From: Petroclostridium xylanilyticum | GTDB taxonomy: Bacteria > Bacillota > Clostridia > SK-Y3 | Length of the DNA stretch: 64,000 nt | Assembly: GCF_002252565.1 (NCBI RefSeq) | Contig: NZ_NPML01000013.1 | Location: forward strand, 248,001 to 312,000 | Direction of reading: 5' to 3' | Shown: positions 16,892-25,556 of the stretch, one piece after another | Position numbering within the stretch: the stretch's first letter is position 1 | Layout: the number at the start of each line of letters is the position of its first letter | Program-made: the position numbers and the translations under genes | The notes under the pieces: model-generated | Told to the model about the DNA's origin: nothing | Seen by the model: only the letters and a program-made list of their open reading frames with translations | Databases searched by the model: none

Positions 16892-17902
16892 CTATATAAG
16901 ATGAATATAATTTTTAATACTAATTAACCCTAATTTGTTTAGATATTCTTCTGCCTCTTCCCTTCCTGGTACAGTCGCTATAAACACATAATCGAAATTT
17001 ATTTTTTTGATTTCATCGGGCTTGTAAATACTTATATTATTTAAAATACCTTTTTTGTATTTATCTATATAGCCAACAAGTTTAGAGTTAGGGATCCTGT
17101 ATTTTAAAATATTTTCAGCAATCGCTCCTCCGTTACCTGCTCCCCATATTATGTAATTCATATTTTTATTTCCTATCATATTTTGTACATAATCTAATTT
17201 TATATTTATGACGTCTTTAATAGCACTATAATCTTGATTATCTTTGTATGATTTCGATTCAGTGTGTACCCTATATTTAATAAGCTTTTCTTCTAACTGT
17301 GCTAATTTATAGCCTTTTTTAATAGCCCTTAACCAAAGATCATAATCTTCAGCACATTTATACTTATAACTATATCCATTCAAATCCTGTAAAACTTTCT
17401 TCCTCATCATAACTGACGGATGGCATATAACACATCTCTTTAAAAAAATTTCTTCAATATTTTTAGTGTCGAATTTAAAATTAAACCATCTCTCATATTT
17501 TGTCTTTATTTGCTCATCTAGAATACCAAATGTTTGTATAAATGTTCCTATTATAGATACTTCTCTGTTTTGTTCCATATATTGAACTTGTTTTCCAAAT
17601 CTTTCAGGCATAGAAACATCGTCACAATCCATTCTTGCAACATATTCCCCTTTAGCAATTGCTAAGCCCTCATTTAATGAATATACTAGTCCTTTGTTTT
17701 TTCTAGAAATTACTACTATTCTATTATCTTTTTTAGCATATTCATTTATTATGTGTAGAGAATTATCTGTTGAACCATCGTTGATTATTATAAATTCAAA
17801 ATTATTATAAGTTTGATTTAAAATGCTTTCTATTGATTCTTTTAAATATTTTTCACCATTAAATACAGGCATAAGAACAGAGACTTCAGTTAAATAGTTC
17901 AT
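16892..17902 (-). CDS. GT2 glycosyltransferase with C-terminal Rossmann-like module
   Basis: Residues 1-235 form a GT-A enzyme (SVLMPVFNGEKYL, INDGSTDNSL, VARMDCDDVSMP, AEDYDLWLRA). The C-terminal 90 residues start NYIIWGAGNGGAIAENIL and contain YIDKYKKG after the second strand, i.e. a GxGxxG-type nucleotide-binding fold with an acidic residue after beta 2. This is the best-preserved fused copy of the module that also occurs at 14164, 19124 and 20899. The transferase probably adds one sugar of the flagellin glycan; the tail could sense a nucleotide sugar or tie the enzyme to the anchored copies. Confidence 0.88.
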   Translation of the reverse strand: MNYLTEVSVLMPVFNGEKYLKESIESILNQTYNNFEFIIINDGSTDNSLHIINEYAKKDNRIVVISRKNKGLVYSLNEGLAIAKGEYVARMDCDDVSMPERFGKQVQYMEQNREVSIIGTFIQTFGILDEQIKTKYERWFNFKFDTKNIEEIFLKRCVICHPSVMMRKKVLQDLNGYSYKYKCAEDYDLWLRAIKKGYKLAQLEEKLIKYRVHTESKSYKDNQDYSAIKDVINIKLDYVQNMIGNKNMNYIIWGAGNGGAIAENILKYRIPNSKLVGYIDKYKKGILNNISIYKPDEIKKINFDYVFIATVPGREEAEEYLNKLGLISIKNYIHLI

Positions 17903-17974
17903 ATGAGGATTTCCTCTCTATATACTGAAATGGACAGTACAAAAATTTAATTTTATATTACAATATATAAGTAT

Positions 17975-19090
17975 TTATACTTTATTACATATCTGATCGA
18001 TAATAGGCTTCATCTTAATTTCCCAAGTGAGGTTCTTTACCGCATAATCCCGCATTTTTTGCTTATAATCAGGATTTTGATATACTTTTTTGTAAAATGT
18101 TATTATTTCCTCAACACTAATAGGATCTTCATTATTTTCTATGTTTAATACATATTCAAATTTATCTGAAAAATCACGGTCTTTATATCCTATAACAAAA
18201 GGAATGCCCCTAGCACAATATTCTCTTACTTTCAAGGGTGCACCATATTTTAATCCTATCCTGTGCATGCCAAGACTACCTATTCCAATATGGCATTTTT
18301 CATAAATATCATCTAATTCTCTTTTTTCCTTTGACCCCCAGAAAATAACATACTCATCTAAACCATACTGTTTGACTATTTGCTGAAGTTTACTTAACTC
18401 ACTACCCGAGCCAACAATATGAAAATAAACTTTAAATTTATCATTACTTTTCTTGTAATACCTATTTAATCCTTCTAATAATCTATCATATCCATGCCAT
18501 TTGGATATGCTTCCCACTGCTATTAAATGTAAACTATTTTCATCATATTTTTTATATTCTGCAATCCTGACTTTTTCTACTTCAATTCCATTAGTTATGC
18601 TAATAGCTGGTATTCCCAAAATAGATTTATATTCATCGTAACAAACACAAACATCAACATATAGGAATAACAATCTCCTATAAATTCTATCTATATACAA
18701 CCCTAGTTCATCATTTTTTAATTCTGCATCATAAGGAAATGTAGGAAACTCAACAACTACCTTGATTTTTTTAGATTTCTTCTTAATATTTCTTAAAAAA
18801 TCTATGAATCTGTAGTTGGATAAAGGATATCTTATATATAATGCTTCAACTTCTTTAATATCCACATTTTCAATAATTTTAGTATATATATCTTTTCTAC
18901 TTCTTGGTTTAATAATACTTTCATTTTTGTAGTTTATATTATGTATAACTATAGAATGATCTTTCATGTAAACAAAATTTACTATACTATTATGTTGTAT
19001 AAGTGCTCGAGCCTGGGCAAACATCTTTTTAAAGATACCTAAACACGATTTATCTAAAATATTTGCATTAGTTATCATCATTATATTCAT
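17975..19090 (-). CDS. Family 4-like glycosyltransferase
   Basis: A 371-residue GT-B protein. The C-terminal donor domain shows LIAVGSISKWHGYDRLLEG, HIVGSGSELSKLQQ and a degenerate acidic motif around LKVREYCARGIPFV, where the usual E-x7-E is shortened. N-terminal half has NIMMITNANILDKSCLG. It lies in the A/T-rich core of the island and follows a membrane-anchored Rossmann protein. The donor cannot be read from sequence. Confidence 0.82.
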   Translation of the reverse strand: MNIMMITNANILDKSCLGIFKKMFAQARALIQHNSIVNFVYMKDHSIVIHNINYKNESIIKPRSRKDIYTKIIENVDIKEVEALYIRYPLSNYRFIDFLRNIKKKSKKIKVVVEFPTFPYDAELKNDELGLYIDRIYRRLLFLYVDVCVCYDEYKSILGIPAISITNGIEVEKVRIAEYKKYDENSLHLIAVGSISKWHGYDRLLEGLNRYYKKSNDKFKVYFHIVGSGSELSKLQQIVKQYGLDEYVIFWGSKEKRELDDIYEKCHIGIGSLGMHRIGLKYGAPLKVREYCARGIPFVIGYKDRDFSDKFEYVLNIENNEDPISVEEIITFYKKVYQNPDYKQKMRDYAVKNLTWEIKMKPIIDQICNKV

Positions 19091-19123
19091 GCTACCTGTC
19101 TCCTATATTTTATTTATGCGTTT

Positions 19124-19627
19124 CTATAGACCTGCAATATCATAGATAATATCATCTATACATAGTACAATTTTAATACCTTTATCTATTAAAAAATTTT
19201 TTATATCTTCATAAACATAAATAGGTGTAACAACTATAGCGTCAATTTTATCCATTAAATCAATTTGATCAATATTGATTACAGGTAGATTACCAAACTT
19301 ATCGTTAACAGTATTCCTGTCTATGATATACTTGATTTTTACTAAACTAGCATTTTTAAGTTCTTCATATAATAACTCTCCCAACTTTCCAGCTCCATAA
19401 ACAGCAATGTATTTAATCCCTTTATTTGCAAGATATGCTTCAATATTTTTATTTTTATTCTTATTTCTAATCCATAAACTTGTAACATTATAATAAGCTT
19501 CATATATGAAGCTCAGAGACTCATATTTGTCTGCAGTTTTTTTATAAAGTTTTAGCAAAATATTTATAAAATAAATATATACTATTAGTACACTAATAAC
19601 AAAAAGTATTATTATAAAATATACCAT
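19124..19627 (-). CDS. Membrane-anchored Rossmann-like protein, copy 1
   Basis: A 167-residue protein with one N-terminal transmembrane helix (about residues 2-28, very rich in Ile, Val and Tyr), a short basic linker with LWIRNKNKNKNIEAYL, and a cytosolic module beginning IAVYGAGKLGELLYEEL, with IIDRN after the second strand and VVTPIYVYEDI later. It is a clear paralogue of the protein at 20899 and the two flank the wbpI-like gene. An in-frame TTG lies at 19648, but AAGGTG sits 6 nt before the ATG at 19627. I know the module from exopolysaccharide clusters but no function is established to my knowledge. Confidence 0.8.
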   Translation of the reverse strand: MVYFIIILFVISVLIVYIYFINILLKLYKKTADKYESLSFIYEAYYNVTSLWIRNKNKNKNIEAYLANKGIKYIAVYGAGKLGELLYEELKNASLVKIKYIIDRNTVNDKFGNLPVINIDQIDLMDKIDAIVVTPIYVYEDIKNFLIDKGIKIVLCIDDIIYDIAGL

Positions 19628-19783
19628 TCTTATCACCTTGATACACAAACAGCCTTTTATAAATCTTTCTTAAACATACATTTCTTCTTAAATGATTCAA
19701 GCATTTTCCTATACTAAACAATTTATTTTGACATAAAAATACCAAGTAAAATTGGATTTTTCAATTCACTTTCCTTAGCAAAC

Positions 19784-20857
19784 CTACAGCATTTTAGTCA
19801 TCTTTTCTACAATTTTATTAGCAGCTGAACCATCGCCAAAAAGATTCTCTTTATAATCTTTTACTTCGAAAGATTCAATTGCACTTTTTATAGCCTCTTT
19901 ATTCTTACCAACAACAATTGCATTTCTCGTATTCACAAGGACAGGCCAAGGACTTAATTCTAGTAATGTAATACATGGTTTTTTTAGAAAATATGCTTCC
20001 CTTTGAACTCCTCCTGAATCTGTAATAATTTTATTACTATATAATTGTAGGTGTAATGTTTCTATATAACCTAAAGGAGGTAAAAGCTTAATATATTGAG
20101 ATTTTTCTAAAATTTCCATTAAACCAAATTCTTGAAGTCTACTTTTTGTCCTAGGATGAATAGGGAATACCGTATTTATCTTGCTTTCTAATATTGCGTT
20201 TATAATGTCAGAAAGTGCTTGCCGAGAATCTACATTTTCCTGGCGATGTACTGTAAAAAAATTATAATCTCCTTTTTTAAAAGGAAAATATAACTCTTCA
20301 CCCTTAAATCCTTTAACAGCTATAAACATTTTTTGAAAAATATCATACATAACATCGCCTGTAAAAAATACATTGCTGGCTATTCCCTCATTTTTCAAAT
20401 TTTGAATACAATACTCCGTGCATCCAAACAATAAACTCGCAACATGATCTGTTATCTTTCTGTTGACTTCCTCAGGCGAATGACTATCACCGCTTCTCGC
20501 TCCGGCTTCCACATGTATTACTGGTATTCCAAGCTTTACAGCTGTCAATGCACCTGCTAATGTGGAATTGGTATCTCCATATACTAAGACATAATTGGGC
20601 TTTTCTTTTAAAAGAATTTCTTCTACCTTTATCATCATAAGACCTGTAAGTTTTCCATGACTAAATGAATGTAAATTTAAATTATAATCAGGCGCAGGAA
20701 TATTTAGCTGCTGAAAAAATACATCTGACATATTTGGGTCAAAGTGTTGACCCGTATGAATGATAATCTCATTAAAATGTTGCCTTAATTTTTCTGAAAT
20801 AGCTGCAGCTTTTATAAATTGCGGTCTTGCACCAATTACTGTAACAATTTTTTTCAT
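19784..20857 (-). CDS. wbpI: UDP-N-acetylglucosamine-type 2-epimerase, WbpI-like
   Basis: A 357-residue non-hydrolysing UDP-sugar 2-epimerase of the WecB/WbpI family: TVIGARPQFIKAAAI at the N terminus, HTGQHFDPNMSD, VYGDTNSTLAGAL, HVEAGARSGD and the C-terminal ITDSGGVQREAYFLKKP. Because WbpA, WbpB, WbpE and WbpD homologues follow in the same island, the likely substrate is UDP-2,3-diacetamido-2,3-dideoxy-glucuronic acid, converted to the manno form. Simple UDP-GlcNAc to UDP-ManNAc epimerisation is the alternative. Start at 20857 has AGGAG upstream. Confidence 0.88.
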   Translation of the reverse strand: MKKIVTVIGARPQFIKAAAISEKLRQHFNEIIIHTGQHFDPNMSDVFFQQLNIPAPDYNLNLHSFSHGKLTGLMMIKVEEILLKEKPNYVLVYGDTNSTLAGALTAVKLGIPVIHVEAGARSGDSHSPEEVNRKITDHVASLLFGCTEYCIQNLKNEGIASNVFFTGDVMYDIFQKMFIAVKGFKGEELYFPFKKGDYNFFTVHRQENVDSRQALSDIINAILESKINTVFPIHPRTKSRLQEFGLMEILEKSQYIKLLPPLGYIETLHLQLYSNKIITDSGGVQREAYFLKKPCITLLELSPWPVLVNTRNAIVVGKNKEAIKSAIESFEVKDYKENLFGDGSAANKIVEKMTKML

Positions 20858-20898
20858 TAACCTATCTTCTCCTATATTATTAATATCCACACTGTTAA

Positions 20899-21381
20899 TT
20901 ATAAGTCATAAATAATATTTTCTAGAGATATAATATTAGTTTTTACACCACCATTAACAAGAGTTTCCTTAATCTTATCATAATCATAAATAGGTGTTAC
21001 TATAATTGCATCTACTTCCTCCTGTGCAGAAACTTCATCAACATTTATGAGATGACTTTCGTTAACACCATAATAAATATGATTTGCATTTTTATCTACT
21101 AAATAAATAATCCTTATGTCTGTATCTTTCAATTCTTCATATAGGGCTATACCAAGTTCCCCCATACCATAAATTGCAATAGAATTTATATTCTTATTCT
21201 TTAAATAAGAACTTATATTCCTATTTCTATTCTTATTTTTTATCCATTGAGTAAGTATATTGTAATATTGTTTATACCTACTTCCCATATAATGTTTTTT
21301 TATTATATTCTTATTTAGAATATAAATAACTATTGCCATAACAAAAATAACTATAATTAGAAAAGTTATTAATATAATCAT
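20899..21381 (-). CDS. Membrane-anchored Rossmann-like protein, copy 2
   Basis: A 160-residue paralogue of the 19124 protein: one N-terminal transmembrane helix, a basic linker QWIKNKNRNRNISSYL, then IAIYGMGELGIALYEEL with LVDKN after the second strand and IIVTPIYDYDKI. GGAGGT 7 nt upstream marks the ATG at 21381. It lies directly before the wbpI-like gene and after a GT4 gene. The pair could dock the glycosyltransferases that carry the same fold, or bind nucleotide sugars; this is inference from recurrence only. Confidence 0.8.
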   Translation of the reverse strand: MIILITFLIIVIFVMAIVIYILNKNIIKKHYMGSRYKQYYNILTQWIKNKNRNRNISSYLKNKNINSIAIYGMGELGIALYEELKDTDIRIIYLVDKNANHIYYGVNESHLINVDEVSAQEEVDAIIVTPIYDYDKIKETLVNGGVKTNIISLENIIYDL

Positions 21382-21401
21382 CAGTTCTACCTCCATTTAG
21401 A

Positions 21402-22658
21402 TTATTTTAATTTAAAGATGCTATTTATAAACTTGTTATAATTAACATCTGCGTTATACCATTTACTCCATGTTTGATAAGCATTTTCTCTGTATCTTTG
21501 TATATCAGATTGAGAGGAGAATTTTATTTTATTAATAGCTTCTGTAATTTCATTAATAGAAGGATTCGGTGAAAGCAAAACTCCATTATTATCATTTACT
21601 ATTTCAGAAACTCCTCCAACCGAAGTAGCAATAATAGGTATACTAAAAGAACATGCTTCCATAATAGACACGGGTATGCCTTCTGACGCACTAACATTTA
21701 TAAAAACATCAATCATCCTATTTGTGTAGTAGTTATATATTTCTTTATTCTCCAAATACCCTAAAAACTCATAAGAGATGTTAGATTTATTACTGAGCAA
21801 TGCATTTGCTAATTCTTTCAACTCCTTTAATTTTGGTCCATCTCCTATATGAGTCCAATATACATCATAATTCTTTATTTGAGCAATAGCTTTAATAATT
21901 AAATCAATCCTCTTAACATCTACAGCAAATGAACAACTAATAATTCTTAAAATATTATCATTAGAAGGTTTTGATACTTTTAAATCGTTTCTTATACCAA
22001 GCTTCGACACTTTTAATTTATTTTCGGTATTTAACAATAGCTTTTTCTTAAAATATTCTTTGCCATGGTCTGAAATAAAAAATAATACATCTAATTTTTT
22101 TATAATTTGTTTACGTAAAGGTAAATAGTGCAAACAGTTTCTTTCAAAATATAAATCATAACCATGAGTTCTTGAAAAAACCTTAACTGATTCATTTTGC
22201 CTTTTATACTGAATAATAGCATATGTAGCAGCATTAAACCAGTATGTATATAAGAACAATTCATCATTATTATTTAGAATCTTATTTTCTTGAATTATAT
22301 CATCTATATAACGCTTAATACTTAAACCCTTTACCATCATACTTAATAATTCTCTTAAAATTTCTATATTTAATTTTAAATGATAAGTAAATAGTATATC
22401 CTTTATTTCCATCAAAAAATCTTTAATAAAAGTTAAAGAAATACATTTAAAAATCTCCAGTTGAATCATATTTTCACTAAACCTATAAACTTTTATACCA
22501 GACGGAATTTTTCTTGTTCTCAAATGCCTATCATTTTCAGATATTATTATGATATTTTTAAAATTAGCTTTTAAGTAATTAATTTCTGTCTCTAGAAATT
22601 CCTCACCTTTCCCAAAAGGATAATTTGCTGTTATAAGAATTAAATTTTTTTTAGTCAT
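21402..22658 (-). CDS. Family 4 glycosyltransferase
   Basis: A 418-residue GT-B transferase. The N terminus reads NLILITANYPFGKGEEFLE, typical of capsule and exopolysaccharide enzymes; the C-terminal half has the strand RIISCSFAVDVKRIDLIIKA, HIGDGPKLKEL and the acidic motif VSASEGIPVSIMEACSF. No membrane segment. The ATG at 22658 has GGTGGAG about 8 nt before it, and choosing it removes an otherwise 10-base overlap with the upstream methyltransferase gene. Confidence 0.87.
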   Translation of the reverse strand: MTKKNLILITANYPFGKGEEFLETEINYLKANFKNIIIISENDRHLRTRKIPSGIKVYRFSENMIQLEIFKCISLTFIKDFLMEIKDILFTYHLKLNIEILRELLSMMVKGLSIKRYIDDIIQENKILNNNDELFLYTYWFNAATYAIIQYKRQNESVKVFSRTHGYDLYFERNCLHYLPLRKQIIKKLDVLFFISDHGKEYFKKKLLLNTENKLKVSKLGIRNDLKVSKPSNDNILRIISCSFAVDVKRIDLIIKAIAQIKNYDVYWTHIGDGPKLKELKELANALLSNKSNISYEFLGYLENKEIYNYYTNRMIDVFINVSASEGIPVSIMEACSFSIPIIATSVGGVSEIVNDNNGVLLSPNPSINEITEAINKIKFSSQSDIQRYRENAYQTWSKWYNADVNYNKFINSIFKLK

Positions 22659-22672
22659 ACTTCGACTCCACC

Positions 22673-23428
22673 TTACCTGCATGTCTTACACACTGCAACA
22701 ATGGTATCTCTAAAAGCAGGGTATTTTTTCAGCTTCTGGACTAAGATAAAATTTTGAAATCTATTTTTAGAGACAGGTTTATATGATTGACATAACTCAA
22801 GACTTTCAAGCTCACCACCAGCAGAATGAATTACTTTCCATAAAGTATATGGTGTAAACCAATACCTATGATCAGTATTAATTAATTCAATATTTCGATA
22901 AGCATTTTTAAAATTTTCTATTCTGAATGCATTAGGAACAGAAATTATAACTTTATTAATGTTATTTTTATAGTTATTAATGTTATTTTTATAGTTAGTT
23001 AAAATCTTTCCTAGAAATAATGCAGGATTATCTACATGTTCTAAAATTTCTCCGATTATCATGTAGTCCCATGTTTTTTGTTTTATTTCCGCAATATCTG
23101 TCCCAAGAATATCGCCATAAATAACATTATGAAACCTTAATTCATTGATTACATAATCTACGCCTTTTTCATTAATATCAATACCCAGACATTCACTACT
23201 CACATTAGTCAGTCTTTTGTGAAACCACAAATTTAATTTTATTTTATCTTTTATCAAAGGAACATGGTCAACACATCCAAGATGAATTACTTTTTTATCT
23301 CTAATAATATCTTCTATGTATTCCATTCGGTATTTAATACTAGATTCTTTATGTGCAATATCAACATTTAATCCACTTGAAAATTTACAACCCTTTATAT
23401 ACTGATATGTATTCATATCAATTTTCAT
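22673..23428 (-). CDS. SAM-dependent methyltransferase (class I)
   Basis: A 251-residue protein with the SAM-binding opening VIHLGCVDHVP, an acidic residue after the second strand (CLGIDINEKG) and the DYMIIGEILEHVDNP motif of class I methyltransferases; later SVPNAF and a WFTPYTL loop are as in sugar and lipid methylases. Probably O- or N-methylates a residue of the glycan. A 21-bp in-frame tandem duplication near 22955-22999 doubles the heptapeptide NYKNNIN in a loop after the fifth helix. Confidence 0.83.
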   Translation of the reverse strand: MKIDMNTYQYIKGCKFSSGLNVDIAHKESSIKYRMEYIEDIIRDKKVIHLGCVDHVPLIKDKIKLNLWFHKRLTNVSSECLGIDINEKGVDYVINELRFHNVIYGDILGTDIAEIKQKTWDYMIIGEILEHVDNPALFLGKILTNYKNNINNYKNNINKVIISVPNAFRIENFKNAYRNIELINTDHRYWFTPYTLWKVIHSAGGELESLELCQSYKPVSKNRFQNFILVQKLKKYPAFRDTIVAVCKTCR

Positions 23429-23434
23429 TTAAAA

Positions 23435-24400
23435 TTAACTCCTATCCTTTAAAATAAACATCTTATAAATTTTATCTCCATTATGCATGCTAATTCTTAA
23501 TTGAACTTGATGATTAAGTTTTAATAATCGATTATCCTCTATAATTTTCCATTGACGACTGACTTCACAAAAAAATTCTAAAGTTGGTCTTCCAGAGCAC
23601 TCCATTAATATGTGAATTTTTTCATTATCGTAATTCAAAGGTTTTAAATAGATGTATCCATTTTCATTACCATAAATTAATTTATTTATAGTCATTTTAG
23701 CATTTCTATTACATGAAAAATACAAATATTGATCTTCTTTTTGAATTAATTCATTATAATATACATACGAAGATTGTAAATTTGCTTTAAAAAATCCTTT
23801 CTTCAGATTTAAAATTTGGTATATGTTTTTGTCATTAATAGGAAGTAAAATATAATTATTCCTACTAATTTGTGAACCTGCTAGTGATTTTACAGATAAA
23901 ACTTTATTATTAAAGCAATAAGCTATACACCTACTACTTATATCTGGATTATATAACATTGTTTTTTCTTTTAACTTACACATCCAATTATAATAATCTT
24001 GATTACAAAGTCTAATGTGAAAATCATGTTGAAAATCACTAACCATAAAACTGATTAAGACAATATCAACTTCATTCAATTTAATAGGCTTTCGAATTAA
24101 AGTAATCGCTCTTTTAATAGAATCTTCAAATATTTGTAAATTACTATTTGAAGGTATAATAACCACATCTTTTTCTTGTTCGTGAGTTCGTCCAATTATA
24201 GAAATATAATCATTAAAAAGTATTTGCTCTTTAACCTTACATACAAATTCTAAATATTTTTTTTCTGAATGCACAAAGTATATTCCGGAACGTTCCATAT
24301 CTATATCTTTTGTAAAATCTAGTTCTCTTAAAAGATGATATTTATTTAACATATTTTTTCCCCATGCTTCTATATCAAAAACACTAAATTTTTGCACCAA
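23435..24400 (-). CDS. Unknown island protein
   Basis: I do not recognise this 321-residue protein. It has no signal peptide, no transmembrane segment and no nucleotide-binding motif. Predicted content changes from mixed helix/strand in the first 110 residues to mostly strand afterwards, with aromatic-rich repeats that could form a beta-sandwich (for example YLYFSCNRNAK and GYIYLKPLNYD). Base composition is as A/T-rich as the adjoining transferase genes. It is located between the methyltransferase and the WbpB-like oxidoreductase, so a glycan-related role is likely. The start codon (GTG or TTG near 24400) is uncertain. Confidence 0.7.
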   Translation of the reverse strand: MVQKFSVFDIEAWGKNMLNKYHLLRELDFTKDIDMERSGIYFVHSEKKYLEFVCKVKEQILFNDYISIIGRTHEQEKDVVIIPSNSNLQIFEDSIKRAITLIRKPIKLNEVDIVLISFMVSDFQHDFHIRLCNQDYYNWMCKLKEKTMLYNPDISSRCIAYCFNNKVLSVKSLAGSQISRNNYILLPINDKNIYQILNLKKGFFKANLQSSYVYYNELIQKEDQYLYFSCNRNAKMTINKLIYGNENGYIYLKPLNYDNEKIHILMECSGRPTLEFFCEVSRQWKIIEDNRLLKLNHQVQLRISMHNGDKIYKMFILKDRS

Positions 24401-24493
24401 TTACACCAAACTTCCGTTCATAGATTTTAAAGTTTAATTGTACCATAAATAATCAACTTATGACACTTTCGTTCAACAAACATAATTACTTGC

Positions 24494-25507
24494 TTAACAC
24501 AGGGACGATTGCTTATATATGTCTAAAATCAATTTCAGCGATCGTCTGCCTTCTCTTCCATCAGTTCCTGCATTTAAACCGTTTTTTAGCACGTCAATAA
24601 TATTGTGATAATAACCTGAATGTCCAAACCCATAAACGTTGGGAGGAGTATAGTTTACCTGTTCTACATATTGGTCATCATTATCATACTCAGTAAATTC
24701 CCACTTTTCAATCTTGTTAACTGCAGTTCCTCCCACTTTAACAGTTCCCTTTTCTCCAATGATAGTAAGACTACCTTCAAGATTCTTAGGATAGGTTAGC
24801 ATCGTAACATTTATACTACCAATTGCTCCATTTTTAAACTGAATAATCGCACTTCCTGTATCTTCTGTCTCAATGTTACGTGCCAATGTTCCGGTAATCG
24901 CCTTAACCTTTTCAACATCACCAAAAAGCCAGAGAAGCATATCCACATAATGACTTGCTTGATTCATAAAAGCTCCACCGTCAAGCGCCCACGTTCCTCG
25001 CCATTTAGCCATATCATAATACTCTTGCGGTCTTGTCCAGAAAACATTGACGACAACCATATATATTTTCCCAAAACGACCTTTATCAATAGCTTTTTTG
25101 ACAAGCTGCAAAGTACTATTGAGACGATTCTGTTTAACCACAAAGAGTTTAACACCCTTTTGCTCACAAGTCTTAATTAGTTCATCTGCTGCTTCAAGGG
25201 TTGTCGCCATTGGTTTTTCACAAACTACATGGTAACCTTTTTGTGCTGCCATAATACCATGTATCGGATGCAATCCACTAGGCGTACAAACTGAAACAAC
25301 ATCAATATCTTTCCGTTCAAGCATTTTTTCATAAGAAGTGTAAAAATCTACCCGATTTTCTATTCCAGCCTTTTGAGCCCTTTCCTCTATCTCATCACAA
25401 ACTGCTACAAGTTGTGCCTCAGGGTTATTTCTAATTGCTTCAAAGTGATTTCTTGAAATTCGTCCACAACCAATAAGAGCAAAACGGATAGAGTTTAAAT
25501 TATTCAT
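24494..25507 (-). CDS. wbpB: UDP-diacetamido-uronate pathway oxidase, WbpB-like (Gfo/Idh/MocA)
   Basis: WbpB/WlbA oxidises the C3 hydroxyl of UDP-N-acetyl-glucosaminuronic acid to a ketone so that WbpE can aminate it. The protein has the Rossmann start GCGRISRNHFEAI, the EKPMATTLEAAD motif with the family Lys, and the long central segment KQNRLNSTLQLVKKAI that is highly typical of WlbA/WbpB rather than other family members. 337 residues. GGTGTG precedes the ATG at 25507. It immediately follows the wbpA-like gene. Confidence 0.9.
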   Translation of the reverse strand: MNNLNSIRFALIGCGRISRNHFEAIRNNPEAQLVAVCDEIEERAQKAGIENRVDFYTSYEKMLERKDIDVVSVCTPSGLHPIHGIMAAQKGYHVVCEKPMATTLEAADELIKTCEQKGVKLFVVKQNRLNSTLQLVKKAIDKGRFGKIYMVVVNVFWTRPQEYYDMAKWRGTWALDGGAFMNQASHYVDMLLWLFGDVEKVKAITGTLARNIETEDTGSAIIQFKNGAIGSINVTMLTYPKNLEGSLTIIGEKGTVKVGGTAVNKIEKWEFTEYDNDDQYVEQVNYTPPNVYGFGHSGYYHNIIDVLKNGLNAGTDGREGRRSLKLILDIYKQSSLC

Positions 25508-25556
25508 TATCACACCATCCCTTTGTTGTTGAATCTAAATTCAATCTTAAGTATAA

